Assembly (NCBI GenBank): GCA_030598065.1
Contig: JAUVQR010000059.1
Span: 1-7,751, forward strand
Direction of reading: 5' to 3'
Length of the DNA stretch: 7,751 nt
DNA from: Planctomycetota bacterium
GTDB taxonomy: Bacteria; Planctomycetota; Brocadiia; Brocadiales; Bathyanammoxibiaceae
Shown here: one piece after another, positions 5,307-7,751 of the stretch
How the letters are laid out: the number at the start of each line of letters is the position of its first letter
Numbering within the stretch: the first letter of the stretch is position 1
The notes under the pieces: model-generated
Databases searched by the model: none
What the model saw: the letters and a program-made list of their open reading frames with translations, nothing else
What the model was told of the DNA's origin: nothing
Made by a program: the position numbers and the translations under genes

Positions 5307-6200
5307 ATGACGGCACAGTTGATTGACGGCAAGGTGCTTGCTGAGAAGATAAAGGGTGAATTGACCGAACAGGTCAAGACACTCAAGAAGAGTGGGAAGG
5401 ATCCGTATTTGTTTGCCGTTCAGGTGGGTCAAGACCCTGCTTCCGCCGTATACACTCGAAACCAGGCCAAGACCTGTGAGGAGATTGGCCTCGGGTATAC
5501 GCTGGACGGTCTGCCGGAGGACACTTCCGAGACGGACCTTATAAGGCACATACAGGGGCTGAATCAGAACCCGGCCGTCACTGCGATAATACTGCAAATG
5601 CCGCTGCCGGGTGGGATAGATGCCAAGAGGGTACAGTCTTCAATAGCTCCTGAAAAGGACGTGGAGGGTATGAACCTTGCCAGCATGGGCCAACTGGTGT
5701 ATGGCAACGCAAGGCTTGCACCGTGCACGGCAATGGCCGCCATAGAGTTGCTAAAGAGCACAGGAATAGACATAAAGGGCAAAGAGGCCACTGTGGTGGG
5801 CCGCAGCGCCATTGTCGGCAGGCCGGCCATCCTGTTGCTTCTGGACCTGCACGCCACCCCAACTGTATGTCACACAAAGACCAGGGACATGACCTTTCAT
5901 ACGAAGAGGGCCGATATACTGATCGTGTCTGCGGGAAGGCCGGGGCTTATAACCGGCGATATGATAAAGCCCGGGGCGGTAGTCATAGATGTCGGCATCA
6001 ACCGGGTGCCTGTATGTGATGCCGAGGGCAACCCGGTTTTGAACGAGAAGGGCAAGCCCAAGAAAAAGACCGTGGGTGACGTGGACTTTGAGAGCGCGAA
6101 GGAAGTCGCCTCTTATATAACCCCGGTGCCCGGCGGCGTGGGTCCGGTAACTACGGTAATGCTGTTAAGAAACGCCGTTGAGGCTGCCAAGCTATCGTAA
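5307..6200 (+). CDS. folD: FolD, methylenetetrahydrofolate dehydrogenase, with altered cyclohydrolase residues
   Basis: A 297-residue cytosolic FolD, the usual family length. FolD oxidises 5,10-methylene-THF to 5,10-methenyl-THF with NAD(P)+ and normally hydrolyses that to 10-formyl-THF. The family marks are present: 'VGQDPASAVY' (40-49), 'LQMPLP' (96-101, with the conserved Gln97), the nucleotide-binding 'VVGRSAIVGRP' (163-173), 'DVGIN' (228-232) and 'TPVPGGVGP' (272-280). Two active-site residues are changed. The essential Lys four residues after Tyr49 (human K56, E. coli K54) is Gln53, and the second Asp of KDVDG (human D125) is Glu120. In the human enzyme that Lys is needed for cyclohydrolase activity, so I infer mainly dehydrogenase function. 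A Lys-rich insertion lies at about 236-254. The start is set by GAGGA seven bases upstream. The gene stands alone between its own promoter and the rplM promoter. Confidence 0.95.
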   Translation: MTAQLIDGKVLAEKIKGELTEQVKTLKKSGKDPYLFAVQVGQDPASAVYTRNQAKTCEEIGLGYTLDGLPEDTSETDLIRHIQGLNQNPAVTAIILQMPLPGGIDAKRVQSSIAPEKDVEGMNLASMGQLVYGNARLAPCTAMAAIELLKSTGIDIKGKEATVVGRSAIVGRPAILLLLDLHATPTVCHTKTRDMTFHTKRADILIVSAGRPGLITGDMIKPGAVVIDVGINRVPVCDAEGNPVLNEKGKPKKKTVGDVDFESAKEVASYITPVPGGVGPVTTVMLLRNAVEAAKLS

Positions 6201-6238
6201 CGGCCGGTATGCGGGCTTTCGCGCGCTACTATACTCTA

Positions 6239-6268
6239 TTGACATGGGTAGTGGTTTTTTGGTATATT
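6239..6268 (+). promoter_or_regulatory. Sigma70-type promoter for rplM-rpsI
   Basis: A perfect TTGACA (6239-6244) is followed after 18 bases by TATATT (6263-6268), five of six matches to the -10 consensus. The predicted start is near 6275, about 35 bases before the rplM ATG. The strength fits a ribosomal protein operon. No clear terminator for folD lies between 6200 and this site. Confidence 0.78.
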
Positions 6269-6309
6269 GCTACGCTTCAGTCTAGAAGGTATTTCCAGGA
6301 GTGATATGA

Positions 6310-6741
6310 ATGAAGACTTTTGTGGCAAAACCGGGCTCTGTATCGAAGACCTGGTATGCGGTAAATGCGGAGGGCAAGGTGCTTGGCAGGATGTCTACAA
6401 GGATAGCCACCGTTCTCCAGGGCAAGCACAGGCCGTATTATACGCCTCATGTGGACACCGGAGATTTCGTCGTGGTTTTTAACGCCGAGAAGGTCAAACT
6501 TACCGGAAATAAGCTGGCGGATAAGATGTATAAGCGGTACTCAGGGTATCCTAGTGGACTAAGGCTCACACCTGCCGCTGAAATGCTGGAAAAGCACCCG
6601 GACAGGGTAATAATGCTGGCCGTAAGGCGGATGTTGCCCAAGACAAAGCTTGGGGACAAAATGCTAAAGAAGCTCAAGATATACGCAGGTCCTGAACATC
6701 CTCATGCCGCACAGCAGCCCAAGGAATTGGAAGTTAACTAG
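6310..6741 (+). CDS. rplM: 50S ribosomal protein L13 (uL13)
   Basis: A 143-residue uL13, the normal length, which binds 23S rRNA early in large-subunit assembly. Recognisable parts are 'WYAVNAEGKVLGRMSTRIA' near the N-terminus, 'GDFVVVFNAEKVKLTGNKLADKMY' with the family Gly-Asp and Asn-Ala, 'VRRMLPKTKLG' at about 105-115, and the C-terminal 'IYAGPEHPHAAQQP'. AGGAG at 6297-6301 is well spaced before the ATG at 6310; an out-of-frame ATG at 6306 is ignored. It ends 11 bases before rpsI, the usual bacterial rplM-rpsI pair, so the two subunit proteins are co-transcribed. Nothing in the protein looks abnormal. Confidence 0.98.
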   Translation: MKTFVAKPGSVSKTWYAVNAEGKVLGRMSTRIATVLQGKHRPYYTPHVDTGDFVVVFNAEKVKLTGNKLADKMYKRYSGYPSGLRLTPAAEMLEKHPDRVIMLAVRRMLPKTKLGDKMLKKLKIYAGPEHPHAAQQPKELEVN

Positions 6742-6752
6742 AGACGGAGAAT

Positions 6753-7175
6753 ATGGCAAAAGACGAACAGACCAGCACGGGTAAGAAGGATGGTTTTGTG
6801 TGGGGCACAGGTAGGCGCAAGTCTGCAGTTGCCAGGGTCCGCCTTTTAGGAGGCGACGGGGATGTGACTGTAAATAAGGGCAAGCTCGGTGACTTTTTTC
6901 CTAGAGAGGTTGACCGGGCTGCCGTGCTCGCCCCTCTGAAGGTCATCAACGCCGTAGGAAAGTTTAAGGTCCTTGCCAACGTGAACGGTGGGGGCACCAG
7001 CGGCCAGGCCGGCGCCATTTCTCTGGGTATAGCGCGAGCGCTGGTGAAAACGGACGAGAGCCACATGGAGGTGCTTCGTGAAAACGGCCTTCTCACAAGA
7101 GACAGCAGGATGAAAGAGCGCAAGAAGTACGGGAGAAAGGGCGCAAGGAAGAGCTTCCAGTGGACAAAGCGCTAG
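6753..7175 (+). CDS. rpsI: 30S ribosomal protein S9 (uS9)
   Basis: A 140-residue uS9 of the small-subunit head, whose C-terminal tail reaches the P-site tRNA. The family core is plain: 'GTGRRKSAVARVRLL' at about 18-32, 'VNGGGTSGQAGAISLGIARAL' at about 75-95, and 'DSRMKERKKYGRKGARKSFQ' near the end. It has a polar N-terminal extension of about 15 residues (MAKDEQTSTGKKDGF) before the core, which is longer than the E. coli form. The tail ends FQWTKR where FQFSKR is usual; the last Lys-Arg is kept. A GGAG lies three bases before the ATG, closer than ideal. It follows rplM by 11 bases. No convincing intrinsic terminator is seen after it. Confidence 0.98.
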   Translation: MAKDEQTSTGKKDGFVWGTGRRKSAVARVRLLGGDGDVTVNKGKLGDFFPREVDRAAVLAPLKVINAVGKFKVLANVNGGGTSGQAGAISLGIARALVKTDESHMEVLRENGLLTRDSRMKERKKYGRKGARKSFQWTKR

Positions 7176-7459
7176 TCCGTGTGTTTTGCGGCACTTCGCG
7201 GCACATAGTACACTTCTCAACTAAGGGCGCTTGTCTGGTTTTTTCTTTACCCTTTACCTGTCATTTATTAAACGCTTCCCACCTAAAGCAATAGACTATT
7301 TAGCCCGCCAGTTTTTTGGCTTGAACACCCTAATAGTTTTGTGTCCGCCGGTGCATTCTCGATTTTTCCTATACAGAATCCGTCCGTGGACAAGAGCGGG
7401 GCGTGTGGTTGCCCGGTGCGGAAAAGATAAGCAGAGTTTTTCCTATAAGGGTTTAGAGG
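7176..7459. other. Non-coding spacer after rpsI
   Basis: No supported gene lies in this 284-base stretch. An ATG-started frame at 7231-7491 has a composition unlike the neighbours and overlaps the next gene out of frame, so I do not accept it. A direct repeat GCGGCAC occurs at about 7187 and 7197. A T-run at about 7239 has no good stem in front of it. I cannot find a confident promoter for the downstream gene. An AAGGG at 7447-7451 lies eight bases before its TTG start and is its likely ribosome binding site. Confidence 0.5.
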
Positions 7460-7751
7460 TTGAAGCTGGGACTTACACTCAATTCGCTTAAGCTGGACAT
7501 GAAAGAGGCGATTGGCCACGCCTCCAAGACAGGTGTCAAGACCATTGACGTTGATGCCACCCGCGGCGAGGTTACCGGAGCCATGTCGTCCAGCGGCCGC
7601 CGGGACTTTGCCAAGTACGTAAACTCTTTCGGCCTGGAGGTAGCCGCCCTTGGGGGGGATTTCGGCAGGACTTTTTCAGATGAAAATGCCGTGGAACGTC
7701 TCTTTGAGTTGACGGAACGTCTGATAGGCCTGGCCACCGACCTGAAGGTGC
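7460..7751 (+). CDS. Sugar phosphate isomerase/epimerase family (xylose-isomerase-like TIM barrel), C-terminus beyond window
   Basis: The frame from a TTG at 7460 is open to the end of the window (97 codons) and begins KLGLTLNSLKLDMKEAI, the typical first strand and helix of xylose-isomerase-like TIM barrels. Then come 'GVKTIDVDATRGEV' (strand 2), 'SSSGRRDFAKYVNSFGLEVAALGGDFG' (helix 2 and strand 3) and a helix 'NAVERLFELTERLIGLATDL'. An in-frame TAG just upstream at 7454 makes TTG the first possible start, and AAGGG is eight bases before it. The ATG at 7499 would cut off the first beta strand. Members act on sugars or sugar derivatives using a divalent metal bound by residues in the missing part, so the substrate cannot be named. 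It follows the ribosomal operon after 284 bases and is probably a separate unit. Confidence 0.82.
   Translation, partial: MKLGLTLNSLKLDMKEAIGHASKTGVKTIDVDATRGEVTGAMSSSGRRDFAKYVNSFGLEVAALGGDFGRTFSDENAVERLFELTERLIGLATDLKV

Noticed and set aside
7183..7245. Intrinsic terminator after rpsI
   Set aside because: The GCGGCAC copies are direct, not inverted. The only stem is about 5 bp with two wobbles, and the T-run is about 40 bases away.
7231..7491. Plus-strand open frame of 86 codons after rpsI
   Set aside because: It overlaps the TIM-barrel gene out of frame, lacks a ribosome binding site, and has a random-looking composition.

Overview
The window reads as ordinary bacterial chromosome with moderate G+C and no mobile element, phage or CRISPR array. 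Genes run on both strands: a minus-strand block (1-5067) and a plus-strand block (5307-7751) that diverge at 5068-5306. Non-mevalonate isoprenoid synthesis (IspH), a bacterial selenocysteine tRNA and bacterial uL13/uS9 genes show it is a bacterium. The secreted TPR protein suggests a Gram-negative-type cell. The xylose-isomerase-like TIM-barrel gene after rpsI, with its 'SGRRDF...LEVAALGGDFG' style, and a FolD with a Lys-rich C-terminal insertion remind me of Planctomycetota. That placement is a weak inference from memory.

Minus strand, in transcription order. A clear sigma70-type promoter at 5141-5169 drives a TTG-started fusion protein: complete IspH (LytB) followed by a UbiA-type membrane prenyltransferase domain. 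It is followed by a DUF502 membrane protein and a LarA-N (DUF2088) protein only 35 bases further on, so the three probably form one operon. Next comes selC, the tRNA for selenocysteine (905-1001), with its own extended -10 element. After a 358-base gap comes a secreted TPR protein (546 to beyond base 1) with a near-consensus promoter at 574-601.

Plus strand. folD (5307-6200) has a perfect TATAAT upstream and a good ribosome binding site that places its start 19 codons inside the open frame. A near-consensus promoter (6239-6268) then drives rplM-rpsI. After a 284-base gap, a sugar-phosphate isomerase/epimerase-like gene starts at a TTG and runs off the window.

Main points of interest: (1) this FolD has Gln where the catalytic Lys should be and Glu where the active-site Asp should be, which predicts a dehydrogenase with little or no cyclohydrolase activity; (2) IspH is fused to a UbiA-like domain whose first Asp-rich motif is degenerate; (3) tRNA-Sec is encoded, with a G.A mismatch at the eighth acceptor pair; (4) the IspH-UbiA / DUF502 / LarA-like gene set may be a functional unit. 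I see no clearly undescribed defence or mobile system here.
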